Shown: one piece after another, positions 14,182 to 22,979 of the stretch
How positions within the stretch are numbered: position 1 is the first letter of the stretch
How the letters are laid out: each line of letters starts with the position of its first letter
Origin: Castellaniella sp041677825
GTDB lineage: Bacteria > Pseudomonadota > Gammaproteobacteria > Burkholderiales > Burkholderiaceae_B
Direction: 5' to 3'
Length of the DNA: 64,000 nt
Assembly: GCF_041677825.1 (NCBI RefSeq)
Contig: NZ_JBAYPG010000018.1
Span: 1-64,000 of the forward strand
The notes under the pieces: model-generated
Told to the model about the DNA's origin: nothing
Databases searched by the model: none
Seen by the model: only the letters and a program-made list of their open reading frames with translations
Position numbers and translations under genes: made by a program

Positions 14182-14925
14182 CTAGTCGCTTTTGCGGCTC
14201 GGATCTTCTTGCACGATGAAATCGGCAAGCCGCCGGATCTGTCTGCTCTGCCCATCAAAATTGCTGGTGTCGAGCCATTGGCGATAGGCGGACCGCAATA
14301 CAGGATACTCGCTATCAATGATCGAATACCACGAGGTATCACGATTTCGCTGCCGGGTGACGATAGCCTGACGAAAAATCCCTTCAAACTTGAAACCGTA
14401 GTGCAGCGCAGCAGCCCGTGAAACCGAATGCAGCGCATCGCACTTCCACTCGAAGCGGCGGTAGCCAAGTTCTTCAAAAACGTAGCTCATCAGCAGCGAC
14501 ATGGTTTCTGTTGCGAGACGGGTACGCTTCATGCGCGGAGAGTAGGTGACGTTGCCCACTTCAATCACTCCGTTTGAGGCATCGATACGCATGAGGGCGA
14601 GGGTGCCGACCGCCTTGCCACTAGCCAAGTCGATCACTGCGTGATGCATCGGGTCGGCCTGCTTGGCGATCGAGGTCAGATAGCTTCGATAGGACCCGAG
14701 AGAGTCGAACGGCCCCACAAAGAGATAAGTCCAGTCGCGCGCGTCAGGGGCATCTTGATAGGCCTCGTAGAGGTCGGCTGCATGGCGCTCAACGTCAATA
14801 CGTTCGATCCTGCAATAGCGACCCACAAGCGGTCGGGCATCGGGCAACTGTGCCCCCCGCCAGCCCGGCAAGGCTGCACCGATGGGTTGCTGGAATTCAT
14901 TCAATCTGACTGTCACGTGGTTCAC
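14182..14925 (-). CDS. GNAT family N-acetyltransferase (RimJ/RimL-like)
   Basis: This 247-residue putative acyl-CoA-dependent acetyltransferase has the GNAT fold of the RimJ/RimL class. After a 30-residue lead, the order is a substrate-binding front (YCRIERIDVERHAADLYEAY), the core strand AVGTLALMRID, VGNVTYSPRMKRTRLATET (acetyl-CoA-binding region), FEELGYRRFEWKCDA and AAALHYGFKFEGIFRQ. The substrate cannot be told. A GTG start is used with only a weak ribosome site, and a stable hairpin lies 26-61 bases upstream. It marks the right border of the island and is separate from the hyu region. Confidence 0.85.
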   Translation of the reverse strand: MNHVTVRLNEFQQPIGAALPGWRGAQLPDARPLVGRYCRIERIDVERHAADLYEAYQDAPDARDWTYLFVGPFDSLGSYRSYLTSIAKQADPMHHAVIDLASGKAVGTLALMRIDASNGVIEVGNVTYSPRMKRTRLATETMSLLMSYVFEELGYRRFEWKCDALHSVSRAAALHYGFKFEGIFRQAIVTRQRNRDTSWYSIIDSEYPVLRSAYRQWLDTSNFDGQSRQIRRLADFIVQEDPSRKSD

Positions 14926-14950
14926 CTGGCTCTGGGTTGGTTAAAACACA

Positions 14951-14986
14951 GGCATCACCCGTGGCATCCACTGGCGGGTTGATGCC
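14951..14986 (-). promoter_or_regulatory. stem-loop in leader of GNAT gene
   Basis: GGCATCACCCG (14951-14961) pairs with CGGGTTGATGCC (14975-14986) with one bulged base and a 13-base loop. Read on the minus strand it is followed by TGTGTTTTAACC, a terminator-like layout, 26 bases before the GTG. It could be an attenuator or a terminator for read-through transcription. Confidence 0.45.
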
Positions 14987-15087
14987 GGCCTGTCTCAAGC
15001 GCTCTGTGCGGGGGGTCAGTTGTAATCATCCGCTATCGTGAATAACATGGGCGCTCTCGTTCAACAAAATGACTACGGAGAAACAAG

Positions 15088-15570
15088 GTGGGCATGAATG
15101 CAGATGAACTACCCATGGTGGGTATGGGTATTCCGTTCGAAGAATGGACTATAGGCCGAAAGTTCAGAACGGTGGGCCGGACAGTCACTGAGGCGGACAT
15201 CACGAATTTCGTCTGTGTGACCGGTATGTTGGAAGTGTTGTTCACCAACGTCGATTACCGTGAAAAAGAGTCGCTGATCAAGGGTCGGCTCGCGCCTGGC
15301 GCCCTGGTCTACAGTTTTGCGGAAGGTCTGCTCATGCAGTCTGTCATGCAGCATACGGGTCTGGCATTTCTGGGCATGGAATTGAAAGTCCACAAGCCTG
15401 TCTTCGCGGGCGACACCATTCATGTGCAGTGTGAAGTCACCGAAGCCAGGCCCACATCCAAGCCTGGCCGAGGGATCGTCACCGCACTCAACAACGTCGT
15501 CAACCAGCACGGCGAGGCCGTTCTGGCCTATACCGCCACGCGGATGGTGAAGCGGTTTGATGGCGGCTAG
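15088..15570 (+). CDS. MaoC-like (hotdog-fold) dehydratase
   Basis: This single hotdog-domain protein of 160 residues belongs to the MaoC/FAS1-dehydratase-like group, which hydrate or dehydrate acyl-CoA or acyl-ACP thioesters. Visible elements are the lead strand IGRKFRTVGRTVTEADITNFVC, LAPGALVYSFAEGLLMQS (hotdog helix), AFLGMELKVHKPVFAGDTI and AYTATRMVKRF. The usual catalytic Asp-His of (R)-hydratases is not obvious, so a thioesterase-like or non-catalytic role cannot be excluded. GTG with GGAG at good spacing is used; an ATG two codons later is an alternative. Its proximity to the hyu operon and thioesterase genes suggests acyl-CoA metabolism. Confidence 0.75.
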   Translation: MGMNADELPMVGMGIPFEEWTIGRKFRTVGRTVTEADITNFVCVTGMLEVLFTNVDYREKESLIKGRLAPGALVYSFAEGLLMQSVMQHTGLAFLGMELKVHKPVFAGDTIHVQCEVTEARPTSKPGRGIVTALNNVVNQHGEAVLAYTATRMVKRFDGG

Positions 15571-15617
15571 AAAATTTGAATCGGCGCATCATGGCACCCA
15601 GGGCGCCCCGCTCACGC

Positions 15618-16430
15618 TCAGCGCAGCCGCAGGGTCAGGCTCTGTGCCACGGTGCCCACCGGGCCGTGCGCATCGCTCAGCACGGCGAAGGTCTCGCCCA
15701 GGCCCGTAGGGCCGAAATTCACGTGCGTGTCGAAACCGACCCAGCCAGGGGTGGGTTGACGTATGAAATGCACGGTCAGATCCACGTTGGCGAAGAAGGC
15801 CTGGTCTGAATGCAGGCGAGCCGATATGCCGTTGACCGTATCCACCAGTTTCGTGAAACCCGCCACGGGTGGATCGATCTCATCGGCCACCAGCGGCACC
15901 TCTGTTCGCAGCCAGGTCTGCCCGCGCCCAGGGCGATTGCCCGTGCTCTGATGAGCCTCCAGTGTGGCCATGAAGCCGCCTGTCCAGATGTCACCGAGCC
16001 GGACCGTAGGCATGGTCTCCCGCGGAGGCAGGGTATTCCATTCGAGCGCCTGGATGGACGTGGTGTCGCTGGTTTCCAGGCGCCAGATGCGGGCCTGGAT
16101 GCTGGTCTGGTGACCGTGGCACATGCGGGCCTCGATCAGTTCGATCGTGCGGCCGGGGCGCACGACATCGACCTCGATGGTGAACGGGCCTGAGTGGATC
16201 ACCCCCAGCACATCGAACGTGACCCGTGAGATCAACTTGTCGCCCGGCAGGCGCCGCTCGGCCTCGGCCAGAACCAGCCCGGCCGCTGGCGCCAGATGTT
16301 GTTCCCCAGGCTGCCAGGAGCCCTGCGCGTGCAGGGTGGAGATGAACCGGTCAGTGTCCTGGCGTACGTAGTAGGCATGCGGACAGGCCGTACCGTCGTG
16401 GCCCAGATGAAGATTCTTGGAGAGCGCCAT
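15618..16430 (-). CDS. acyl-CoA thioesterase family protein
   Basis: The 270-residue protein has two hotdog-like halves, typical of the TesB-like thioesterase superfamily (4HBT_3). N-terminal half: PGDKLISRVTFDVLGVIHSG. C-terminal half: VDTVNGISARLHSDQAFFAN, DLTVHFIRQP and GWVGFDTHVNFGPTGLGET. It hydrolyses acyl-CoA; chain and substrate are unknown. The start at MALSKNLHLG is favoured over a MGFIGF start nine codons upstream. It diverges from the iclR promoter, so the IclR-type palindrome between them may affect both. Confidence 0.8.
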   Translation of the reverse strand: MALSKNLHLGHDGTACPHAYYVRQDTDRFISTLHAQGSWQPGEQHLAPAAGLVLAEAERRLPGDKLISRVTFDVLGVIHSGPFTIEVDVVRPGRTIELIEARMCHGHQTSIQARIWRLETSDTTSIQALEWNTLPPRETMPTVRLGDIWTGGFMATLEAHQSTGNRPGRGQTWLRTEVPLVADEIDPPVAGFTKLVDTVNGISARLHSDQAFFANVDLTVHFIRQPTPGWVGFDTHVNFGPTGLGETFAVLSDAHGPVGTVAQSLTLRLR

Positions 16431-16534
16431 GGCAGATGTGAAACCTATGAAACCCAATCTTGACTTGCCGGCAGTTTAACCGTTTGCCGGCTGTGCTTCG
16501 TTGGCGGTACCCGGGCCTGGGGGGATACCCCTAC

Positions 16535-16563
16535 TTGACGTCATGAGCGTGGCATTTGATAAT
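16535..16563 (+). promoter_or_regulatory. sigma-70 promoter of the iclR-hyu operon
   Basis: TTGACG (16535-16540) and GATAAT (16558-16563) are separated by exactly 17 bp, five of six matches to consensus at each box. Transcription would start near 16570, directly in front of the palindrome at 16574-16592 and about 35 bases before the regulator's ATG. Confidence 0.7.
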
Positions 16564-16573
16564 TATAAAACAC

Positions 16574-16592
16574 TGTTTCAAATAATGAAACA
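16574..16592. promoter_or_regulatory. palindromic operator TGTTTCA-n5-TGAAACA
   Basis: A perfect 7-bp inverted repeat with a 5-bp spacer sits just downstream of the predicted start of transcription and before the iclR-family ATG. The position predicts autorepression by the encoded regulator; because the following ten genes are tightly packed, it would set expression of the whole operon. Confidence 0.65.
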
Positions 16593-16605
16593 CAAGGATT
16601 CCAGA

Positions 16606-17445
16606 ATGACTACATCCCAGTCAGAAGTCGGCCCATCGTCTCCTTCCAGGTCCATTGGTACCGGGGGCCGTGTCAAAGGGCAAACCCCAGGGGTACCCTC
16701 CACCGTCGATCTGGCCCTGCAGGTGCTCGAATACCTTGTCGAGTCCAGGGCACCGGTGGCGCTCACCGACCTTGCAAAAACATTTGGCACCTCAAAAGCA
16801 ACGGTATACCGGCACCTGCAGGCACTTGTGAAACATGGTTTCGCCCGCCAGGATGAAGTGACCAGCCGCTATGAAGCAGGCATCAAGTTGCTGCTGCTGG
16901 GCGAGGCACTGCGCGAGCGGTATTCGATTCTGTCGTGCGCAAGAGCACAAATGTCCAGCTTGCGCGAGGCCACGGGTCAGGCCATTTCCCTCTCGGCGCT
17001 GATCAATGACGAGGTCGTCATTCTGGAACTGCTGCAAGGAAGAACCGTGGTCGAATTCGGGATCCGCCCAGGCACCCGGATGGATCTGCATGCCACGGCA
17101 CATGGCAAGACAGCGCTCGCATTCGGCCCTGCGCACCTGCTGGACGATCTGCTGGCCAGCCCCCTCAAGAAATGGACATCAGAGACGGTGACCAGCGCAT
17201 CCCTGCTGAAGATCGCCATCAAGGCCGTGCAGAAGCAGGGCTGGGCCACGGCAGCCGATGGCATCGTCTGGGGGGTCAATGGCCTGGCCGCGCCTGTTTT
17301 CGACCACCGCAACCAATACGCTGGCGCGATCGCCATCATCGGCTCGGTACACGACATTCCCGATCATCCATCCAAAGAATTGATCGAACTGGTCATTGGC
17401 GCAGCAGGCCAGATTTCCCGTTCGCTTGGCTACACAAAGACATAA
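16606..17445 (+). CDS. IclR family transcriptional regulator
   Basis: This 279-residue regulator has a disordered N-terminal 30 residues, then a winged HTH at about 30-90 (ALTDLAKTFGTSKATVYRHL), then an IclR effector domain (ISLSALINDEVVILELLQG, PGTRMDLHATAHGKTALAF, GIVWGVNGLAAPVFD). The effector is probably a small acid related to the operon substrate. It is the first gene of the operon, 17 bp before hyuA, with a palindrome between its promoter and its start. An in-frame ATG seven codons upstream lies inside the palindrome region; the chosen ATG has AAGGA eight bases before it. Confidence 0.92.
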   Translation: MTTSQSEVGPSSPSRSIGTGGRVKGQTPGVPSTVDLALQVLEYLVESRAPVALTDLAKTFGTSKATVYRHLQALVKHGFARQDEVTSRYEAGIKLLLLGEALRERYSILSCARAQMSSLREATGQAISLSALINDEVVILELLQGRTVVEFGIRPGTRMDLHATAHGKTALAFGPAHLLDDLLASPLKKWTSETVTSASLLKIAIKAVQKQGWATAADGIVWGVNGLAAPVFDHRNQYAGAIAIIGSVHDIPDHPSKELIELVIGAAGQISRSLGYTKT

Positions 17446-17462
17446 GTACAAGGAGGTGCAGT

Positions 17463-19535
17463 TTGTCTCATTCATTGGCAATAGACATTGGTGGCACGTT
17501 CACCGACATCGTGCTGCGCAGTTCAGACGGCCAGCTTACGGTCGACAAGACGCTGACGACGCCAGATGACCTCCTGCGGGGGTTCTTTGCGGGCGTGGAT
17601 TCCGTGCTCCACAAGGCGGGGCTCACGCCCCGCGACGTCAATGGCGTGATCGTGCATGCCACGACGGTGGTCACGAATGCCCTGATCGAACGCAAGGGGC
17701 TGAAAACGGCATTGCTGGTCACCAAGGGGTTTCGCGACGTACTCGCCATCCGCAATGAGCATCGTTACGACATGTACGATCCGCAGATCGAGTTTCAACC
17801 CCCGCTGGTGCCTCGCGACCTGACCTTCGGCATCGATGAACGCACCCTGGCCGACGGTACCCTGCTGAAACAGCCTGAATTGTCCGATGTGCAGCCGTAC
17901 ATCGACGAATTGCGTCGCCAGAAAGTCAAGGCGGTGGCAATCTGTTTCCTGAACAGCTATGTCAATCCGGCCAATGAGCGGCTGGTGGGCGACATGCTGC
18001 GTGCGGCGATGCCAGACCTGTACATATCGCTGTCGTCCGAGATCGCGCCGCAGATCCGTGAATATCCGCGTGCATCCACGACGGCCATCAATGCATTCAC
18101 GATGCCGGTGTCCCAGCCGTACCTGCGCGCACTGACCCGGCGGCTGAGACAGGAGGCCTATCCGAACGCGCCGCTCATCATGCTTTCGTCAGGCGGGGTG
18201 ATCGGTATCGAGGTGGCCGAGCATCATCCCGTGCGGATGATCGAAAGCGGGCCGGCGGCCGGTGCCCTGGCTGCAAGTCATTATGCCGAAGTGCTGGGCC
18301 TCGAGCGCCTGATGTCATTCGACATGGGCGGCACAACGGCCAAGGCCTGTCTGATCGAACAGTTCAAGCCGCTGATCACCGGCCTCTTCGAGGTAGACCG
18401 ACGCTACCGGTTCAAGGAAGGCAGCGGCATGCCGGTGACCATTCCGTCGATCGACATGATAGAGATAGGCGCCGGTGGTGGCAGTCTCGCGTCCGTGGAT
18501 CATCTGGGTTTGCTGAAGGTCGGGCCCCGCAGTGCAGGTGCCATGCCCGGTCCGGCCTGTTATGGGCGCGGCGGCGACGGGGCCACGGTCACTGACGCGG
18601 ACCTTTATCTGGGCCTGCTGGATGCCGACAACTTTCTGGGGGGCGCGATGCAGCTCGACCGGCAGGCCAACAGGCGTGTCATCGAGGCACTGGGTACGCA
18701 GCTCGGTACCGACCCACACACCGCAGCCCGGGGCATCTACCGGATCGTGGCCGAGGCGATGGCCGGTGCAACGCGAGCGCATGCGACCGACCGGGGGATC
18801 GACTATCGTGGCCTGTCGCTGTTCGCCTTTGGTGGGGCAGGGCCCGTCCACGCGTGTGAAGTGGGCGCCTTGCTGCAGAGCGAATCGGTGATTTTTCCGC
18901 CGCAGGCCAGCGTGCTGTCGGCATTCGGGACGCTGGTCACGCCGGTGCGTCTCGATCTGGTGCGGGGTGACCTGGGCCGGCTGGATCTCAGCGACTGGTC
19001 CAGGGTCGGGCAATTGTTCGATGACATGGCCCGGGAGGCGGACACTGCATTGTCAGCAGCGGGCTGCCGGGCCGAAGATGTCACGCTGATCTTCGGGGCG
19101 GATCTGCGCTACCTGGGGCAGCAGAACGAAGTGAGCATCACGCTGCCGGGCGACCCCAGGCAGACGCATGATGTCGGGGTCATTGAAAGCATCTTCAACG
19201 AGGCCTATGAGGCGCAGTACGGCTTCAACCCATCCCATGTTCCGCTCGAGATCGTCAGCTGGCGCCTGACCGCTCGCGGGCCGCTGATTCCGTTTCATGG
19301 GGCCATCGAACTGCCTGCAGGCGAAGGCGCCCCCAAGGGCGAGCGCGTGGTCCACCTGTGGCAAAGCGACCAGAGGGTTTCGGTGTATCGCCGCAGTGAA
19401 CTGGCGGCTGGTCAGTGCATCATGGGGCCCGCCATCATCGAGGAACGGGAAACCACCATCGTCATCCCACCGCATTGGCGGGCCAGGGTCAATGACATCG
19501 GGTGCATCGTCGCGCAACAGGAGGATCAGTCGTGA
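17463..19535 (+). CDS. hyuA: hydantoinase/oxoprolinase family, subunit A
   Basis: This 690-residue subunit of an ATP-dependent amidohydrolase is related to N-methylhydantoinase, 5-oxoprolinase, caprolactamase and acetone/acetophenone carboxylases. The N-terminal actin-like nucleotide fold starts LAIDIGGTFTDIVLR; ESGPAAGA and the second phosphate motif SFDMGGTTAK lie near residue 285; FAFGGAGPVHA and the C-terminal domain follow. I chose a TTG start because AAGGAGGTG precedes it at ideal spacing, right after the iclR stop; longer readings run into iclR. It forms a 4-bp start/stop overlap with hyuB, as expected for an A2B2-type enzyme. The actual ring substrate cannot be told from sequence. Confidence 0.92.
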   Translation: MSHSLAIDIGGTFTDIVLRSSDGQLTVDKTLTTPDDLLRGFFAGVDSVLHKAGLTPRDVNGVIVHATTVVTNALIERKGLKTALLVTKGFRDVLAIRNEHRYDMYDPQIEFQPPLVPRDLTFGIDERTLADGTLLKQPELSDVQPYIDELRRQKVKAVAICFLNSYVNPANERLVGDMLRAAMPDLYISLSSEIAPQIREYPRASTTAINAFTMPVSQPYLRALTRRLRQEAYPNAPLIMLSSGGVIGIEVAEHHPVRMIESGPAAGALAASHYAEVLGLERLMSFDMGGTTAKACLIEQFKPLITGLFEVDRRYRFKEGSGMPVTIPSIDMIEIGAGGGSLASVDHLGLLKVGPRSAGAMPGPACYGRGGDGATVTDADLYLGLLDADNFLGGAMQLDRQANRRVIEALGTQLGTDPHTAARGIYRIVAEAMAGATRAHATDRGIDYRGLSLFAFGGAGPVHACEVGALLQSESVIFPPQASVLSAFGTLVTPVRLDLVRGDLGRLDLSDWSRVGQLFDDMAREADTALSAAGCRAEDVTLIFGADLRYLGQQNEVSITLPGDPRQTHDVGVIESIFNEAYEAQYGFNPSHVPLEIVSWRLTARGPLIPFHGAIELPAGEGAPKGERVVHLWQSDQRVSVYRRSELAAGQCIMGPAIIEERETTIVIPPHWRARVNDIGCIVAQQEDQS

Positions 19536-21079
19536 ATGGCATTGAACTGGAAATTTTGTGGTCCAACCTGGTCAGCATCGTCAGCGAGCAAGCCAAGGCC
19601 TTGCAGCGCATCGCGTTCAGCCCCATCGTCCGTGAAGCCGGGGATCTGGCGAGCGCTCTGTTCGATGCACGCGGGCGCATGGTGGCCCAGGCCAATACGG
19701 GCACGCCGGGGCACATCAATTCCCTGGCAGCCGCCGGGGGCCATTTGCACAGGGCATTCGAAGGCCAGCTGGTTGAAGGCGATGTGATCATCACCAATGA
19801 TCCATGGCTGTCGGCAGGGCATTTTTTCGACATCACCCTGCTGTCGCCGATTTTCAATGAAGGCCGGCTGATCGGTTATATCGGGTCCACCATTCATCAC
19901 ACGGACATCGGCGGCTACGGGATCGGGGCGGGCGCACGCGATGTCCATGAGGAAGGCCTGTGGATTCCGCCGCTGAAGTTTCATGAGGCGGGCGTACCGA
20001 ACCAGACCCTGCATCACATGATCCGCTCGAATGTTCGTACCCCGGATCACGTCTTTGGCGATCTGGCTGCCCAGGTCTCGAGCGGGCAGGCTGGGGGGCG
20101 GCAGTTGCTGGCCATGTGCAGGCGCTATGGCCTGGAGGATATCGAAACGTTGTCCGACGAGATCATCGGGCGCTCGGAATCGGCCACCCGCGATGCGATC
20201 CGCAAGCTGCCCGCAGGCACCTACCACGGAGAGGCCCGCTTCGACGTGCCGGGTGGCGAGATCATCACGCTCAAGACGGCCCTGACGGTGGATGCTGTGG
20301 CGGGCGAAATCAGGATCGACTTCACCGGCAGTTCGGGGGCCAGCGCGGCCGGGATCAATGTGGTCATGAACTACACCCATGCCTACTCTACCTTCGCCAT
20401 CAGAAGCTGCCTGAATCCGGAATTGCCCAACAATCATGGCAGTCTGGCGCCCATCATCGTGTCGGCCCCCAAGGGCAGCATCGTCAATTGCGAATACCCT
20501 GTGCCGGTCAACGCCCGGCATGTGGTGGGCATGTATGTCCCCATGCCGATCCTGAAAGCGTTGCACCAGATTCTTCCCGATCGTGTACTGGCCGAAGGGG
20601 CCGGGGCCGTGTGGACCATTCAGGTCCAGGGGCGGCAGGCCGATGGCCGTGCCTTTACCTCGTCCATGTTCAATTATTCAGGGGGCATGGGGGCGCGCAA
20701 GACCAAGCCAGGCCTCAGTGCAACCTGCTACCCCACGGGCGTCGGTGCGGTGCCCATCGAGATTCTGGAGGCGGCCATGCCCATCGTGTTCGACTGCAAG
20801 GAACTTCGTCCGGGCTCGGGCGGTGCGGGTCTGCAGCCGGGCGGGGATGGCCAGATCATCGCTTTCCACATGAATACCAGCAAGCCCTGGCTGTTGAATG
20901 CGGTACCGAGCCGGTTGCAGCAGGGCCCGGATGGCCTCGATGGTGGCGACCCTGGCGCAGCGGGTGAATTCAGGATCAATGACATTCCAGTGGCCGAAGC
21001 GCGCAAGATCACCATGCAGGCAGGTGACCGTGTCGTCCTGAAAACCCCCGGAGGTGGTGGGTACGGCAAGGCAGTTTGA
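19532..21079 (+). CDS. hyuB: hydantoinase/oxoprolinase family, subunit B
   Basis: The partner of HyuA has 515 residues. Family features: EILWSNLVSIVSEQAKALQR and REAGDLASALFDARGRMVAQ at the N-terminus, GDVIITNDPWLSAGHFFDIT, and IHHTDIGGYGIGAG, residues thought to shape the metal/active site in HyuB and carboxylase beta subunits. The C-terminus is VLKTPGGGGYGKAV. The GTG start overlaps the hyuA stop (GTGA) and has AGGAGG upstream. Subunit fusion, as in eukaryotic oxoprolinase, has not occurred. It is followed by a Liv importer, suggesting that the ring compound is taken up by that system. Confidence 0.93.
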   Translation: MNGIELEILWSNLVSIVSEQAKALQRIAFSPIVREAGDLASALFDARGRMVAQANTGTPGHINSLAAAGGHLHRAFEGQLVEGDVIITNDPWLSAGHFFDITLLSPIFNEGRLIGYIGSTIHHTDIGGYGIGAGARDVHEEGLWIPPLKFHEAGVPNQTLHHMIRSNVRTPDHVFGDLAAQVSSGQAGGRQLLAMCRRYGLEDIETLSDEIIGRSESATRDAIRKLPAGTYHGEARFDVPGGEIITLKTALTVDAVAGEIRIDFTGSSGASAAGINVVMNYTHAYSTFAIRSCLNPELPNNHGSLAPIIVSAPKGSIVNCEYPVPVNARHVVGMYVPMPILKALHQILPDRVLAEGAGAVWTIQVQGRQADGRAFTSSMFNYSGGMGARKTKPGLSATCYPTGVGAVPIEILEAAMPIVFDCKELRPGSGGAGLQPGGDGQIIAFHMNTSKPWLLNAVPSRLQQGPDGLDGGDPGAAGEFRINDIPVAEARKITMQAGDRVVLKTPGGGGYGKAV

Positions 21080-21105
21080 AATCCATGAACAGAACGGAGA
21101 CAACC

Positions 21106-22254
21106 ATGGAACGAAAAATGTATGAAAACATTCGAAACGTGTTCACAGGCATTGCCTTTTGTGGCCTGCTCATGGGTGCTGCCCATGCGGAGCCCTACAA
21201 GATCGGCATTTCTGCCGGGCTGACCGGCTATGCCGCTACCGTGGACCGGGCCTGGACCGATGGCGTGAAACTTGCTGCCGAGGCGGTGAACCAGAGCGGT
21301 GGCATCAATGGCCGCCAAATCGAGGTCATCGTCGAAGACAATCGATCGGAACCCCAGGAGGCGGTCATCGTCTACCGCAAGATGATCACCAGCGACAAGG
21401 TCGATGCCTTTCTGTCCGGTTGCGTATCGGCCGGGAACTTCGCCGCCGCGGGCGCCGTCGTCAGGGCGCAGATTCCCATGATGCTGTGCTCGATCCTGCC
21501 CACCAAGCCCAATGAACTGAAATGGGCATTCAGTACGTTGCCTCTGGCCGGGTTCGAGGTCGAGAAGCGGCTCGAATACATCAAGGATGCGACGGATATC
21601 CGCAAGGTCGGCATTCTGCACGATCCATCCCCCTATGCGAATCTGCAGAAGAACGTGGCCCTCGAGGCGGCCGAAAAATATGGTCTGGAGATCGTCGGTG
21701 TCGAGCAGTACAAGACCGATGACCCGGATCTGTCGGTTCAGATCAGCAAGATGAATGCTGCCGGGGCCGGAGCCATACTGAAGATCGGTCTGGGCGGTAC
21801 CACCCTGACCGCGGCAAAGAACATCAAGCAGTTGGGTCTGAAGACCCTGTTGCTCACCAGCCTGGAAGATCTGGCCGTGTTCAAGCCTGTGGCCGAGGTG
21901 CTGGGTGATCAGTTCTTCTTCGTGGCGTCGCCCTCGCAGGTTGCCGAAGCCTTGCCCGATGGCGCGCTGAAGGACAGCATCGAGAATTTCCTGGCGCCGT
22001 GGCGTGAAAAATATGGTGATCGCGATCCGAACTGGTCGGGGCGTGGATGGGATGCGGTGTTCGTGACCAAGGCGGCCATTGAAAAGGCGGGCTCTTTCGA
22101 AGGCCCCGAAGTGCGCGACGCGATCGAGGGCGTTACCGGATTCCAGGGCACTTCGGGCGTTTACAATTTTTCTGAAACGGCTCACCAGGGTATCACCGAG
22201 AACCCATTCTATCTGGCAACCATTGCCGACGGTCAGGTCAAGATCGTCAAATGA
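21106..22254 (+). CDS. livK: ABC transporter substrate-binding protein, Liv family (system 1)
   Basis: This periplasmic binding protein has 382 residues. The signal peptide spans roughly residues 1-28 (GIAFCGLLMGAAHA, cleavage before EPYKIG). The mature part begins IGISAGLTGYAATV and contains AAEAVNQSGGINGRQIEVIV and VDAFLSGCVSAGNF, a type I periplasmic binding fold. The ligand pocket differs from amino-acid binders (GLTGYAATVDRAW instead of the usual PLSG region), so a non-amino-acid ligand is plausible. GGAG precedes the chosen ATG. It is embedded after hyuB with permease and ATPase genes following. Confidence 0.9.
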   Translation: MERKMYENIRNVFTGIAFCGLLMGAAHAEPYKIGISAGLTGYAATVDRAWTDGVKLAAEAVNQSGGINGRQIEVIVEDNRSEPQEAVIVYRKMITSDKVDAFLSGCVSAGNFAAAGAVVRAQIPMMLCSILPTKPNELKWAFSTLPLAGFEVEKRLEYIKDATDIRKVGILHDPSPYANLQKNVALEAAEKYGLEIVGVEQYKTDDPDLSVQISKMNAAGAGAILKIGLGGTTLTAAKNIKQLGLKTLLLTSLEDLAVFKPVAEVLGDQFFFVASPSQVAEALPDGALKDSIENFLAPWREKYGDRDPNWSGRGWDAVFVTKAAIEKAGSFEGPEVRDAIEGVTGFQGTSGVYNFSETAHQGITENPFYLATIADGQVKIVK

Positions 22255-22979
22255 ATGCCATGGCGGATGCCCTGATCGAAATCAAGGGCCTCACGGCCCG
22301 TTACGGGCAGGTCGAAGCGCTGCATGCAACGGACCTGCACGTGCGCAGGGGTGAGCTGGTCGCCGTGCTGGGGCCCAACGGCGCAGGCAAATCCACGCTG
22401 CTGCGCCGGGTGATGGGTCTCGTGCAGGGGGCTGGCTCAGTGCATTTCGAGGGCACCCCGCTGCCGGTCAATGACCCGCGTGGCTGTACGAAGCGGGGCA
22501 TCGTGATGGTGCCCGAGGGGCGGGGGATATTCGGGCCCATGACCGTGCTCGACAATCTCGATCTGGGCGCCTACCTGATCGGCCATGACAGGGCCGAATT
22601 GAAGCGGCGTCTGGAACAGGTGTTCGAGCTGTTCCCGCGGTTGAAGGAGCGCCAGACTCAGCAGGCGGGCTCCCTGTCTGGTGGCGAGCAGCAAATGCTG
22701 GCCATCGGGCGTGGCCTGATGGCCGCGCCCAAGCTGCTGCTTCTGGATGAGCCGTCACTGGGGCTGGCACCACGTCTGGCCGATGAAATACTGACCACCC
22801 TGGGGCATCTGAATCGGTCGGGCCTGAGTGTGCTGCTGGTCGAGCAGAAAGCACCCATGGCACTGAAACTGGCCTCGCGGGCCTATCTGATGGCAGTCGG
22901 GCAAGTGGTTGCGGAAGTGACGCCCGACCAGATCGGTTCTGCGAATGATCTAGCGAGGTATTATCTTGCGTCAACCTGA
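22251..22979 (+). CDS. livF: Liv-type ABC transporter ATPase LivF (system 1)
   Basis: A cytoplasmic ATPase of 242 residues with Walker A GPNGAGKST, signature LSGGEQQ, Walker B LLLLDEPSLGLAP and short LivF-type length. VPEGRGIFGPMTVLDNL is the typical LivF Q-loop/EGR region. The ATG overlaps the binding-protein stop by 4 bp. In most Liv operons F is last; here it comes directly after K, with M, G and H following. Confidence 0.93.
   Translation: MNAMADALIEIKGLTARYGQVEALHATDLHVRRGELVAVLGPNGAGKSTLLRRVMGLVQGAGSVHFEGTPLPVNDPRGCTKRGIVMVPEGRGIFGPMTVLDNLDLGAYLIGHDRAELKRRLEQVFELFPRLKERQTQQAGSLSGGEQQMLAIGRGLMAAPKLLLLDEPSLGLAPRLADEILTTLGHLNRSGLSVLLVEQKAPMALKLASRAYLMAVGQVVAEVTPDQIGSANDLARYYLAST

Noticed and set aside
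14020..14421. Plus-strand frame opposite the GNAT gene and parD remnant
   Set aside because: It spans two unrelated minus-strand features and shows no motif.
17172..17462. 97-codon N-terminal extension of hyuA
   Set aside because: It overlaps iclR in another frame; the TTG after AAGGAGGTG matches the HyuA family N-terminus.
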